64,000 nt of DNA from an uncultured Lachnospiraceae bacterium (GTDB lineage: Bacteria > Bacillota > Clostridia > Lachnospirales > Lachnospiraceae), in NCBI GenBank assembly GCA_902788035.1, contig CADAIL010000005.1, positions 46,276 to 110,275 of the forward strand, in the 5' to 3' direction. The notes under the pieces were generated by a model that saw nothing but the letters and a program-made list of their open reading frames with translations, had not been told where the DNA came from and made no database searches. The position numbers and the translations under genes were made by a program. Of the stretch, positions 50,649 to 58,749 are shown piece after piece. How positions within the stretch are numbered: the stretch's first letter is position 1; every line of letters starts with the position of its first letter.

Positions 50649-50770
50649 ATCTCTGATCGCGCGCGAGCTGCGCGACGCACTCTGTGCGTCTTCCTTCGCG
50701 CAGCTCTGCGATCCGCCGGAGGCTCAATCTTCAACACGAAGTCACGAGAATCCTGTGTTGAAGATTGAAG
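50649..50770. repeat. Family-3 palindromic repeat, copy 2, with adjoining perfect hairpin
   Basis: On the minus strand GAGCTGCGC/GCGCAGCTC (9 bp) encloses GACGCAC/GTGCGTC (7 bp), and GATCGC/GCGATC closes outside. CAATCTTCAACAC and GTGTTGAAGATTG (about 50725-50768) add a 13-bp perfect stem. It shares its main blocks with the copy at 39671 and, like it, sits in the leader of the next gene (here HPr). Confidence 0.7.
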
Positions 50771-50808
50771 TTAAAATAAGTTCTCTCTCCCGAACGCAGC
50801 ATGCGCCT

Positions 50809-52107
50809 TTAATCGCTCAGCTGGCTGATTATGACGCCAACGAACACGTCCTCGACCAGACTGCATCCGTCCGGCAGGTCCACGCTGACCGGAACTTTCT
50901 GCCTTCCGATCATGAGGCCGGAAAGATCTACGCTTGCTCTAAGATCGGATGCTGACAATCCGTCAAGAATTTCTGGCGATCCCTGAATTTTGATTTCAAG
51001 ACTGCTGGATTCAAAGACACAGCTGCGGCCGTCGGTCAGTCCGGAGATGTCTATATTTCTGGTCTCAACAGTGACAGACCGGCTGTTTGCGGGCAGGATC
51101 TGCACACTCACAACAGCTGTGGTACTGATCTGTGACGCGAGTGAAAGCCCCTCGGGAAGAATCTGGCGGATATCGATCTTGACACTCACATCAGAGACCT
51201 TATCTGTCACATCGACCAGACCTGAATCAGCGGTTATCGTGATTGTGTTCCCGTTCTGCTCAAGCATATCAAGCACAGCGCGGCTTCCGACAACAGACAG
51301 TGTCGATGGTGTGACTGCGATATTGCCGACTGTATAGCCCGACGCGGGCTCACCGCTCGTCTCGACTTTCAGACTGACGCCCGATCTCACAGCGTAGACT
51401 GTGACGTGAACAGTCATCTCCTCCTCCGTCACGTTCATTGACAGATATGACATCTGTGTATCTGTTATCTGCTCACCGTTCTTGTCAGTAATCCTGATGA
51501 CCGGCTCCATATCCTTGTCCGTGCGTATTCCGGTGACGTCTACGATTGCATTGACCCGTTCAATCTTATCAATCAGCGTACCCGGTCCGCGGATAGTCAC
51601 TGTCTCAGGCTCAACAGTCATCTCGCCGACCTCAAATCCGTTTGCCGGAGTTGTTCCCGACGCGGTCGCGTTGATGACGAACTCCTTGCTGACCATCTCT
51701 TCTATATCAATATTAATATTTCTGGGAGAGGCTGTCAGATTCTCAGAGGAGATGCTCGGGCAATACACCGTGAGCGGGACCATGACAGGGTCCGTCTCCA
51801 GGCTTATGATCTGTGTGAGATCCGCCGTGACATTGAATCTTGACGAAGTAAGCGATTCGACAAGGGACCTGTTACCTCTGACAGTCACGGCGACCGTGTC
51901 ATAACCGTCTGAAATCTTATAGGACAGTCCCATACTTTCAATATAGGACGTATTGACCACATTCACCGGAACATCATATATGATTCTTGTGACGACCGGA
52001 TCATTGATGTTCATGATAATCAGCCAGATTATGATCGCGCCGGCTAGGGAAGCCATTTTAAGTGTCATATTCTGGAAAAGCTTAGCATTGTTCATCCACT
52101 CTTTCAT
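50809..52107 (-). CDS. cdaR: YbbR-domain protein (CdaR-like), partner of the diadenylate cyclase
   Basis: 432 residues with one TM helix at about 14-32 and an outside region built of about four YbbR repeats (for example DVPVNVVNTSYIESMGLSYKISDGYDTVAVTVRGNR and later GFEVGEMTVEPETVTIRGPGT). CdaR binds and adjusts CdaA, the membrane cyclase that makes c-di-AMP. It overlaps the cdaA gene by 4 bp, the standard gene pair. The first residues MKEWMNNAKLFQNM are the cytoplasmic start. Confidence 0.93.
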   Translation of the reverse strand: MKEWMNNAKLFQNMTLKMASLAGAIIIWLIIMNINDPVVTRIIYDVPVNVVNTSYIESMGLSYKISDGYDTVAVTVRGNRSLVESLTSSRFNVTADLTQIISLETDPVMVPLTVYCPSISSENLTASPRNINIDIEEMVSKEFVINATASGTTPANGFEVGEMTVEPETVTIRGPGTLIDKIERVNAIVDVTGIRTDKDMEPVIRITDKNGEQITDTQMSYLSMNVTEEEMTVHVTVYAVRSGVSLKVETSGEPASGYTVGNIAVTPSTLSVVGSRAVLDMLEQNGNTITITADSGLVDVTDKVSDVSVKIDIRQILPEGLSLASQISTTAVVSVQILPANSRSVTVETRNIDISGLTDGRSCVFESSSLEIKIQGSPEILDGLSASDLRASVDLSGLMIGRQKVPVSVDLPDGCSLVEDVFVGVIISQLSD

Positions 52108-52976
52108 TGGTCCCTCCTGCTCTTCCAGATGCGGAACTTCTTCTCATCACTCTCACTCATCTTGTTCTTCTGGACCATATGGAGCATCTCGCGGAGGTTG
52201 CTGGTCATGACTCCGGTATACAGTTTTCCCATATAGGCATATGAAATACGACCCGTCTCCTCGGAGACGATGATTGTAAAGCTGTCGCTGACTTCGCTGA
52301 TACCGACGCCTGCCCTGTGCCTTGTGCCGTATTTCTTGCTGATCGTGACATTCTCGGAAATCGGCAGGTAGCATGTCGCCGCGACGATGCGCTCTCCGCG
52401 CATAATAACAGCGCCGTCATGAAGCGGCGTGTTGTGTTCAAATATATTCGTGATCAGCTGACTTGACACCATGGAATCGAGCATGATGCCTGTATTGATA
52501 TACTCTGTCAGAAGAATGTTCTGCTCAATGACGATCAGCGCCCCGGTCCTGGCCTCCGCCATCTCGTTGACGGCTCTGATGACTTCATTGATAAAAAAGT
52601 CCGAGTATCTGTCCTCAGCGTTCTGCTGTGTGTCAAACGGGAAAAGTGACATAAGGAAATTCCGTTTGCCCAGTGACTCGAGCGCTTTTCGGAGTTCAGG
52701 CTGGAAAATGATGACCAGCGCCATGAGAGCTACGGATGCAAGCCTGGACGTGATGAACAGTATCGCGGACAGCTGAAGCATCCATGCTATCACAATAAAG
52801 AGGACGACAAGCACAATACCCTTGAGAAGAGTATACGCGCGCGTCCGCTGTACCCAGTCCATAAAAAAGTACAGAAGGACCGCAATTATAAGTATCTCCA
52901 CAAGGTCATTCAACTGAACATGCGGCAGATACAGACCGGACATGAATCCGGTAATCTGTTCAAAAAAAGCGGACAA
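52104..52976 (-). CDS. cdaA: Diadenylate cyclase CdaA
   Basis: 290 residues that make c-di-AMP from two ATP. Three TM helices lie within about residues 20-90, then the DisA-N domain with the family's two signature motifs LHDGAVIM (DGA) and GTRHRAGVGISE (RHR). VTISKKYG precedes the latter. The C-terminal tail is charged (KMSESDEKKFRIWKSRRDQ). c-di-AMP controls osmotic balance and wall synthesis in Gram-positives, in line with the envelope genes around it. It is followed by cdaR with coupled translation. Confidence 0.96.
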   Translation of the reverse strand: MSAFFEQITGFMSGLYLPHVQLNDLVEILIIAVLLYFFMDWVQRTRAYTLLKGIVLVVLFIVIAWMLQLSAILFITSRLASVALMALVIIFQPELRKALESLGKRNFLMSLFPFDTQQNAEDRYSDFFINEVIRAVNEMAEARTGALIVIEQNILLTEYINTGIMLDSMVSSQLITNIFEHNTPLHDGAVIMRGERIVAATCYLPISENVTISKKYGTRHRAGVGISEVSDSFTIIVSEETGRISYAYMGKLYTGVMTSNLREMLHMVQKNKMSESDEKKFRIWKSRRDQ

Positions 52977-52995
52977 GACAGTTCCTCCTAGTGGA

Positions 52996-54027
52996 TTACA
53001 GGTCTCTCAGGGAATCTTCCAGTTTTTTCTCGAAATCGATATCCTCGACCCCGGGCAGAGACACCTGCGGAATATCCGTCTCCGCGGGGGCCCCGCCTGC
53101 TGCCTGATCGTTCTGATAGACCGGAAGCTTTCTCTTATAGGCATAGGCTTTGGGGATTGCTTTCACGTAGTAATAATACTCATCGTCCTCGAACTCCACT
53201 TTCTCCGTTCTCCGGTAGTCGAGCGACAGAAAGAAGAAATTCAGGATCAGCGCGACGAGCACGGCGGCTACCGCTCCGATAACTGTTGATACGGTGTCAA
53301 ATGTCGTCTGCACTACGATATTGCCAAGAAGAATAAAGAATACATAGACGGAGGCTCCTACTATGATTGCGGCTTCGAAAGCGAAGTCGAATCCGAGCCG
53401 TCTCACTGCGTAGACAATAATGACCACTCCTGCCAGGGCCAGAATGTTGATGACTATGGAGCTGTCTGAGACGATACCTCCGAGAAGGACAGTGAGCCGC
53501 TCCACATACTCTGTCTGTTCAAGCTTTGACAGGGCTTCCGCTCCTGTGACCAGAGACTCAAGAGTGTAGTACACAACGCAGCCGGAGACTATTGACAGGA
53601 ACGAGGCGGGTGTCTTCCTGAGTCCGTAACAGATCGGAATCAGTGCGGGAAGGCCGAAATACATGGCGATCGGCATGAAGATGAAAGCCAGCGAATCATC
53701 CGGCACAAAACGCAGGAAGAGACACAGAAGAACTGTAAGTATGACCGCAGTGACAACGCCTGCGTCAATACCCATTCGAAATGCCTGACCGATAATGAAA
53801 ACTCCGCATGTAATGGGAATGACCCGCAGCGGAAGGATCGAGCAGAGCAGAGATACAACTATAATAACGAAGACATTGGAAAATATGCCTCCCGGCGGAA
53901 AGCAGCCGCGTATCCAGAACAGGCATAAAAGAGTCAGCGCTGTCTTTAGTACGATGTCGACATAGATTGTATATGTGGCATACACTTCTCTGATTTTTTC
54001 CTTGAATTCAAGTATCGTTGTCATCAA
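52996..54027 (-). CDS. Multi-spanning membrane protein of unknown function
   Basis: 343 residues, not recognised. About nine hydrophobic segments fill residues 18-265 (ALTLLCLFWIRGC, NVFVIIVVSLLCSILP, FAFEAAIIVGASVYVFFILLG), followed by a cytoplasmic tail with acidic and Tyr-rich text (EFEDDEYYYYVKAIPKAYAYKRKLP) and a conserved-looking end (DIDFEKKLEDSLRDL). It lies 19 bp before cdaA on the same strand, so it may act in the same osmotic or wall-control setting, but nothing in the sequence shows a reaction. Confidence 0.8.
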   Translation of the reverse strand: MMTTILEFKEKIREVYATYTIYVDIVLKTALTLLCLFWIRGCFPPGGIFSNVFVIIVVSLLCSILPLRVIPITCGVFIIGQAFRMGIDAGVVTAVILTVLLCLFLRFVPDDSLAFIFMPIAMYFGLPALIPICYGLRKTPASFLSIVSGCVVYYTLESLVTGAEALSKLEQTEYVERLTVLLGGIVSDSSIVINILALAGVVIIVYAVRRLGFDFAFEAAIIVGASVYVFFILLGNIVVQTTFDTVSTVIGAVAAVLVALILNFFFLSLDYRRTEKVEFEDDEYYYYVKAIPKAYAYKRKLPVYQNDQAAGGAPAETDIPQVSLPGVEDIDFEKKLEDSLRDL

Positions 54028-54145
54028 AAGTCCCCTACCTTTATTTTAATATGGACAATGTTCTTAAAATAATTCACGCTCTCGTAACGAAAGCTCAGGA
54101 TCCGGCCGGCGTAGGCCGGCAAACTACACGGCAGATACCGATCCG

Positions 54146-54526
54146 TCACTGCATGCGCGAAATTCTCTCCAGCGCGGTCAGGTATTCCTTAACATTCCTT
54201 TTTGCCCGGTTATACCTGATCACCGACGAAATATACACTGCGGCAAAATACGCGCCGATAAGAACGATATATCCTATCAGGATCCATGAAAACAGTACCC
54301 GGAGGTTCATGGAATCGATATTATCCAGAAGGAATTCCACATTGCCCGCGATTATCAGGCCGAGAAGAAGACCATAGCCCAGCGTCGTAAGGATCCACGT
54401 CTTAATGAGCTGCAGAGCCGTGTAATCGCTGCGGTAATACTTCCGTATCCGAAAATCTTCCACACCTTCCCCATTCTCGTATCTTGCAAGCCTTATCATC
54501 AGGCGGACTCGTTCCTGATCTACCAT
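54146..54526 (-). CDS. Small membrane protein of unknown function
   Basis: 126 residues with two TM helices at about 42-62 and 78-102, and charged ends. The N-terminal 30 residues (MVDQERVRLMIRLARYENGEGVEDFRIRKYY) are polar. The ATG at 54526 has GAGGTG upstream. The spacer to the following membrane-protein gene is 118 bp and contains a GCCGGC/GCCGGC palindrome near 54110. No family was recognised. Confidence 0.7.
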   Translation of the reverse strand: MVDQERVRLMIRLARYENGEGVEDFRIRKYYRSDYTALQLIKTWILTTLGYGLLLGLIIAGNVEFLLDNIDSMNLRVLFSWILIGYIVLIGAYFAAVYISSVIRYNRAKRNVKEYLTALERISRMQ

Positions 54527-54636
54527 AGTTCACCTCATATTCATTCCGCACGCAGGCGGACGTTCATAAAGAGTGTCAAAAGACACGTGCTGTCAAATTT
54601 TGTGCACAAGAAAAATCCCCGCAATGCACAGAGTTA

Positions 54637-55377
54637 TTAGTATGATACCATGAAACCGCCTCCAATGCAAACCGCAAGGAAGTATATTTCGTCTATTCCG
54701 GCCTTTCGAAGGACAGCGGAGGCAGCATCAATCGTTGCCCCGGTCGTATAGATGTCATCAATCAGTACGACGCTCCGCATTTTCCGGCAGTCTCCCACTG
54801 CGGAGAACGCGCGGATCAAATTATTCATTCGGTCTTTAGCGGACAGTTCCTTCATTCGGTCTGTCTCCATCGTGCGCACCAGTATATCCGCTCTTGTAGG
54901 TATGCCGCATCGTGCGGAAAGAGCCTCTGATATGATCAGAGCCTGATTGTATCCCCGTTCTCGGGCTCTTGCCGGATGGAGAGGAATCGGGATCAGACAG
55001 TCCGGCTTCCAGTACATGAGCTCAGACCGGGCATTCTCATAGAGCAAATCTCCGAACGCCTCTCCGTATTCGCGTCTTCCTTTGTATTTCATTTCAGATA
55101 TTGCCCGCTTCATGGTCTCGTCATACATATAAATGCCGAGACCGCAGTCATACAAGTGCTCCTCCTTCGCGCAGTCCGGGCAGAGCACCTCAAAGTCTTC
55201 TATCGGTTTTCCGCACTTTCTGCAGCGCTTTGACTCAATAACGGGCAGACGAAGACGGCATTCCGGACATATTTTGAGACCGAACGGAGCCGGCTGACCG
55301 CAGATCGGACATCTGGGCGGATATAAGAGATCCGTCAGCAGATTCGGGAATTTATGTTTTGTTGCGCGATGCGTCAT
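54637..55377 (-). CDS. comF: ComF family protein (phosphoribosyltransferase-like)
   Basis: 246 residues from the ATG at 55377 (GGAGAG upstream, 26 bp overlap with recD2). Two zinc-ribbon pairs (CPICGQPAPFGLKICPEC, CRKCGKPIEDFEVLCPDC) precede the phosphoribosyltransferase-type domain with LIPIPLHPARARERGYNQA and VVLIDDIYTTGATIDAA (PRPP loop). ComF is needed for uptake of transforming DNA in naturally competent species; many non-competent Firmicutes also carry it. The coupling to recD2 fits DNA handling. Confidence 0.92.
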   Translation of the reverse strand: MTHRATKHKFPNLLTDLLYPPRCPICGQPAPFGLKICPECRLRLPVIESKRCRKCGKPIEDFEVLCPDCAKEEHLYDCGLGIYMYDETMKRAISEMKYKGRREYGEAFGDLLYENARSELMYWKPDCLIPIPLHPARARERGYNQALIISEALSARCGIPTRADILVRTMETDRMKELSAKDRMNNLIRAFSAVGDCRKMRSVVLIDDIYTTGATIDAASAVLRKAGIDEIYFLAVCIGGGFMVSY

Positions 55378-57730
55378 TTGCACTCTCCTCACCGGATAGT
55401 TCAAGGATCCGTTCCGAAAGAGATGTAAACCTCTCTTTCTGCCGGACATTGCCAATCATGCCGCGTACCGTATCCTCGCTCCCGAGTATCATAACGCACT
55501 TTTTGGCCCGTGTCACAGCAGTATAGAGCAGGTTCCTTGTAAAGAGCATTCTGGGACCGGTCAGCAGCGGCAGTATGACAGCGGGATACTCGCTTCCCTG
55601 AGACTTGTGGATAGTTACTGCGTAGGCAAGCTCCAGCTCCTCAAGACTGCCGAACGGATAATCGACAAATCGTCCCTCGTCGAACTCGATGGATATCGTC
55701 TGCGCAAAGTCATTGATTTCCCTGATAATTCCCATGTCACCGTTGAAGATGCCCTCACCTGTCTTGACAGCGATTCCGTATCTGCCGCGTATCTCCCAGC
55801 CGATCTGGTAATTGTTCTTGATCTGCATTACCTTGTCACCGACGCGAAAGATCTCATCCCCGAAAGTCTTCTCCGCCTTATCTTCCGAAGGCGGATTCAG
55901 GTATTCCTGGAGAATTCTGTTCAATCTCTCCACACCGAGAAGGCCCTTTCTCATCGGAGTGAGGACCTGAATATCGTACGGCTGAGCATTGACATACCCG
56001 GGCAGCCTGTCCCTGACAAGCTCTATTATATTGCTGATGATGAGGTTGGTATCCGATCGTCCGAGAAACAGGAACTCACTGCTTTTTGTCGTCAGCGGGA
56101 TCTGTTCCCCGTGGTTGATTTTATGGGCATTCACGACAATATCCGAATTCTGAGCCTGCCTGAAGATCCTTGTCAGACGGACACTCGGGAACACATCCGC
56201 TTTAAGCATGTCCGCAAGAACCGCGCCCGGTCCCACAGAAGGCAGCTGATCCACATCGCCGACAAGGACCAGCCTTGTTCCGGGCGGAATTGCGCTAAGA
56301 AGTGAATGCATAAGAAAAATGTCTACCATTGACATCTCGTCGATAATAATGACGTCTGTCTCAAGCGGATTTGACTCATTTCTCTCGAACCTGACGATTT
56401 CCCGGCTCTCATCATCCGGGGCAGAAGATACTTCGAGCAGACGGTGGATCGTCGAAGCCTCATAGCCCGTCGTCTCCGTCATCCGCTTTGCCGCTCTCCC
56501 CGTCGGGGCCGCAAGACGCACGTTCAGATTCTCAGACGCAAAAAAGCGGAGCATCTCATTTATTATCGTCGTCTTTCCCGTTCCGGGACCGCCGGTCACA
56601 ATGAGAAGACCGTTCTTCGCAGCGCAAAAGACTGCCCTTCTCTGTTCCTCCTCCAATGTGATCCTGCTCTTTTTGAACAGTTTTTCCATCCGGGATCTGA
56701 TTCCCTCATCGTCATTGGAAATACAGATATTAAGGTCGTGCAGCATCCTGGCAGTGTTCAGCTCAAGATAATAATACCTTGCAAGGTAAACGATTTTTCT
56801 TTTGTCCAATTCGGCATGGATCTCTGCCGGATCCTCCGCAAAGAAGTCATCCCCGAAAAACTCATCCTCATCATAGTCCTCACGGAAGGGAGCCGACCGT
56901 TCCGCGTCTTCCTGATGATCGGCATGGTCGCGAATAATAATTTTCCTCTCCAGGGAAAGTGATGTGATCTGATGTTCCACATCCCCGTCCGGCACGCCGA
57001 GCATATCCGCGCAGCGCGCGATCAGCTGCCATGCCGGCAGGTAAACACTGCCCTCCCCGGCGGCAAGTCCCAGCACATAGAGAATACCGCACCTTATCCT
57101 GTATTCGGAATCTGCCGCAATACCGATCCTTGCGGCAATACTGTCCGCCGTCTTAAAGCCGACACCGTTTATATCTTCAGCAAGTCTGTATGGATTCTCC
57201 CGAAGGATCTGATACATCTCCTCGCCGTAAGTGTTGTAAATCCGGACTCCGAGCGATAGAGATATGCCGTACTTCTGAAGGAACAGCATGGCGGATCTCT
57301 GGGCCCTCTGACCGTCGAACTGCGCGGCAATCTCCCGTGCCTTTCGAAGACTTATACCCTTGACCTCCGCCAGTCTCTCCGGCTCCGTCTCCATCACCTG
57401 CATCGTCTCCACGCCGAACTTTTTCACGATCCTGGCAGCCAGGGCCATGCCGATTCCCTTGATAGCGCCGGATCCGAGATAACGCTCTATTGCTTCACAG
57501 TCTTCCGGCTCCCTCATTTCATATCGAACCACTTTAAACTGGTCACCGTAGGAGGCATGGACTGTCTTGTGTCCGAAGGCTTCAATCGACTCACCTTCGT
57601 TTATTACCTGAAAAAAGCCGACTAATGTCAGCTTTTTTCCGTCTGTGTGCAGACTCAGCACCGTATATCCGTTTTCATCGTTGCGATAGATGATATGATC
57701 AACAATTCCTTTTACTGATTCTTCCTGCAT
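55352..57730 (-). CDS. recD2: RecD2-type ATP-dependent DNA helicase
   Basis: A 792-residue superfamily 1 5'-3' helicase. The N-terminal OB-like and helix-hairpin-helix regions (GIGMALAARIVKKFG, VKGISLRKAREIAA, INGVGFKTADSIA) precede the motor with GGPGTGKTTII (Walker A), APTGRAAKRMTE, IIIDEMSMVDI (Walker B), LVGDVDQLPSVGPG, and YAVTIHKSQGSEYPAV and LLYTAVTRAKK near the end. RecD2 works in DNA repair and replication without RecBC. An acidic insert lies at about residues 285-310. It begins right after the mreB stop and overlaps comF. Confidence 0.95.
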   Translation of the reverse strand: MQEESVKGIVDHIIYRNDENGYTVLSLHTDGKKLTLVGFFQVINEGESIEAFGHKTVHASYGDQFKVVRYEMREPEDCEAIERYLGSGAIKGIGMALAARIVKKFGVETMQVMETEPERLAEVKGISLRKAREIAAQFDGQRAQRSAMLFLQKYGISLSLGVRIYNTYGEEMYQILRENPYRLAEDINGVGFKTADSIAARIGIAADSEYRIRCGILYVLGLAAGEGSVYLPAWQLIARCADMLGVPDGDVEHQITSLSLERKIIIRDHADHQEDAERSAPFREDYDEDEFFGDDFFAEDPAEIHAELDKRKIVYLARYYYLELNTARMLHDLNICISNDDEGIRSRMEKLFKKSRITLEEEQRRAVFCAAKNGLLIVTGGPGTGKTTIINEMLRFFASENLNVRLAAPTGRAAKRMTETTGYEASTIHRLLEVSSAPDDESREIVRFERNESNPLETDVIIIDEMSMVDIFLMHSLLSAIPPGTRLVLVGDVDQLPSVGPGAVLADMLKADVFPSVRLTRIFRQAQNSDIVVNAHKINHGEQIPLTTKSSEFLFLGRSDTNLIISNIIELVRDRLPGYVNAQPYDIQVLTPMRKGLLGVERLNRILQEYLNPPSEDKAEKTFGDEIFRVGDKVMQIKNNYQIGWEIRGRYGIAVKTGEGIFNGDMGIIREINDFAQTISIEFDEGRFVDYPFGSLEELELAYAVTIHKSQGSEYPAVILPLLTGPRMLFTRNLLYTAVTRAKKCVMILGSEDTVRGMIGNVRQKERFTSLSERILELSGEESANDASRNKT

Positions 57731-58729
57731 TTATCTCTCCATGCGGCTCAGCTGCTCGATTTTCTCCGTATAAAGTCCGCAGCCCTCGGCGACGGCACAC
57801 TCCGGATTCTCCGCCGTCATAGCGTTGATCCCGGTCCGATCCTCGATCAGTTCCTCAAAGCCCTCAAGTCTGGCTCCACCGCCGGTGAGAACGATGCCTC
57901 GCTCGACAATGTCGGCGGAGAGTTCCGGCGGCGTCTTCTCAAGTACGCCGTGAATCGTCTCTACGATTTCCGTCGCCGCTTCACCACATGCCTGCCGGAC
58001 CTCCTCGGATGTTATGGATATCGTCCGCGGCAGCCCTGTGATGACGTTCCTGCCGGTAATCTGCATGGACTCAGAGTTCGGACGGCTCGTGACAGTCCCG
58101 ATCTTTATCTTGATTTCTTCTGCCAGGCCTTCGCCGATGAACAGGCTGTGATTTCTTCGCACATAGCGCGCTATGGCTTCACTGAAAGTGTCTCCTCCGA
58201 CACGCACGGTGCTCAGTATCACCGGGGCTCCGAGGGAGATGACCGCCACGTCCGTCGTGGCCGCTCCTATGTCCGCGACCAGGTTGCCGACCGGCTTAGT
58301 GATGTCAATTCCAGCGCCGATGGCTGCAGCCACAGTCTCTGCGACGATGGTGACGTCGCGAGCCCCCGCCTGGAATGCAGCCTCCTCGACCGCTCTCTTT
58401 TCTACCTCGGTGACACCGCTCGGAACACAGATGCTTATATAAGGCTTTCTGAAAGCTCTTCGGCCGAGAGCCCGCTGTATGAAATGCTTGAGAAGTCTCT
58501 CGGTAACGGAATAGTCCGAGATGACACCCGCCTTGAGCGGACGAATCGCGACCACGTTTCCCGGTGTGCGCTCAATAAGCTGGCGGGCTTCCTCACCGAA
58601 AGCAAGTATCTTATCGGTATCCTTGTCATACGCGACGACTGTCGGCTCATTAATGACGATTCCTTTTCCTTTTGTATAGACCACCGTATTGGATGATCCC
58701 ATATCTATGCCGATATCTGTGACAGGCAT
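57731..58729 (-). CDS. mreB: Rod-shape determining protein MreB/Mbl
   Basis: 332 residues of the bacterial actin family, guiding side-wall synthesis under the membrane. DIGIDMGSSNTVVY (phosphate 1), VADIGAATTDVAVISLG (phosphate 2) and GIVLTGGGARLEGF (adenosine site) are present. It lies alone, without mreC/mreD, between uvrA and recD2, which suits an Mbl-type extra copy. It starts 20 bp after uvrA. Confidence 0.94.
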   Translation of the reverse strand: MPVTDIGIDMGSSNTVVYTKGKGIVINEPTVVAYDKDTDKILAFGEEARQLIERTPGNVVAIRPLKAGVISDYSVTERLLKHFIQRALGRRAFRKPYISICVPSGVTEVEKRAVEEAAFQAGARDVTIVAETVAAAIGAGIDITKPVGNLVADIGAATTDVAVISLGAPVILSTVRVGGDTFSEAIARYVRRNHSLFIGEGLAEEIKIKIGTVTSRPNSESMQITGRNVITGLPRTISITSEEVRQACGEAATEIVETIHGVLEKTPPELSADIVERGIVLTGGGARLEGFEELIEDRTGINAMTAENPECAVAEGCGLYTEKIEQLSRMER

Positions 58730-58749
58730 ATACTCCTCCTTATGCTGCC

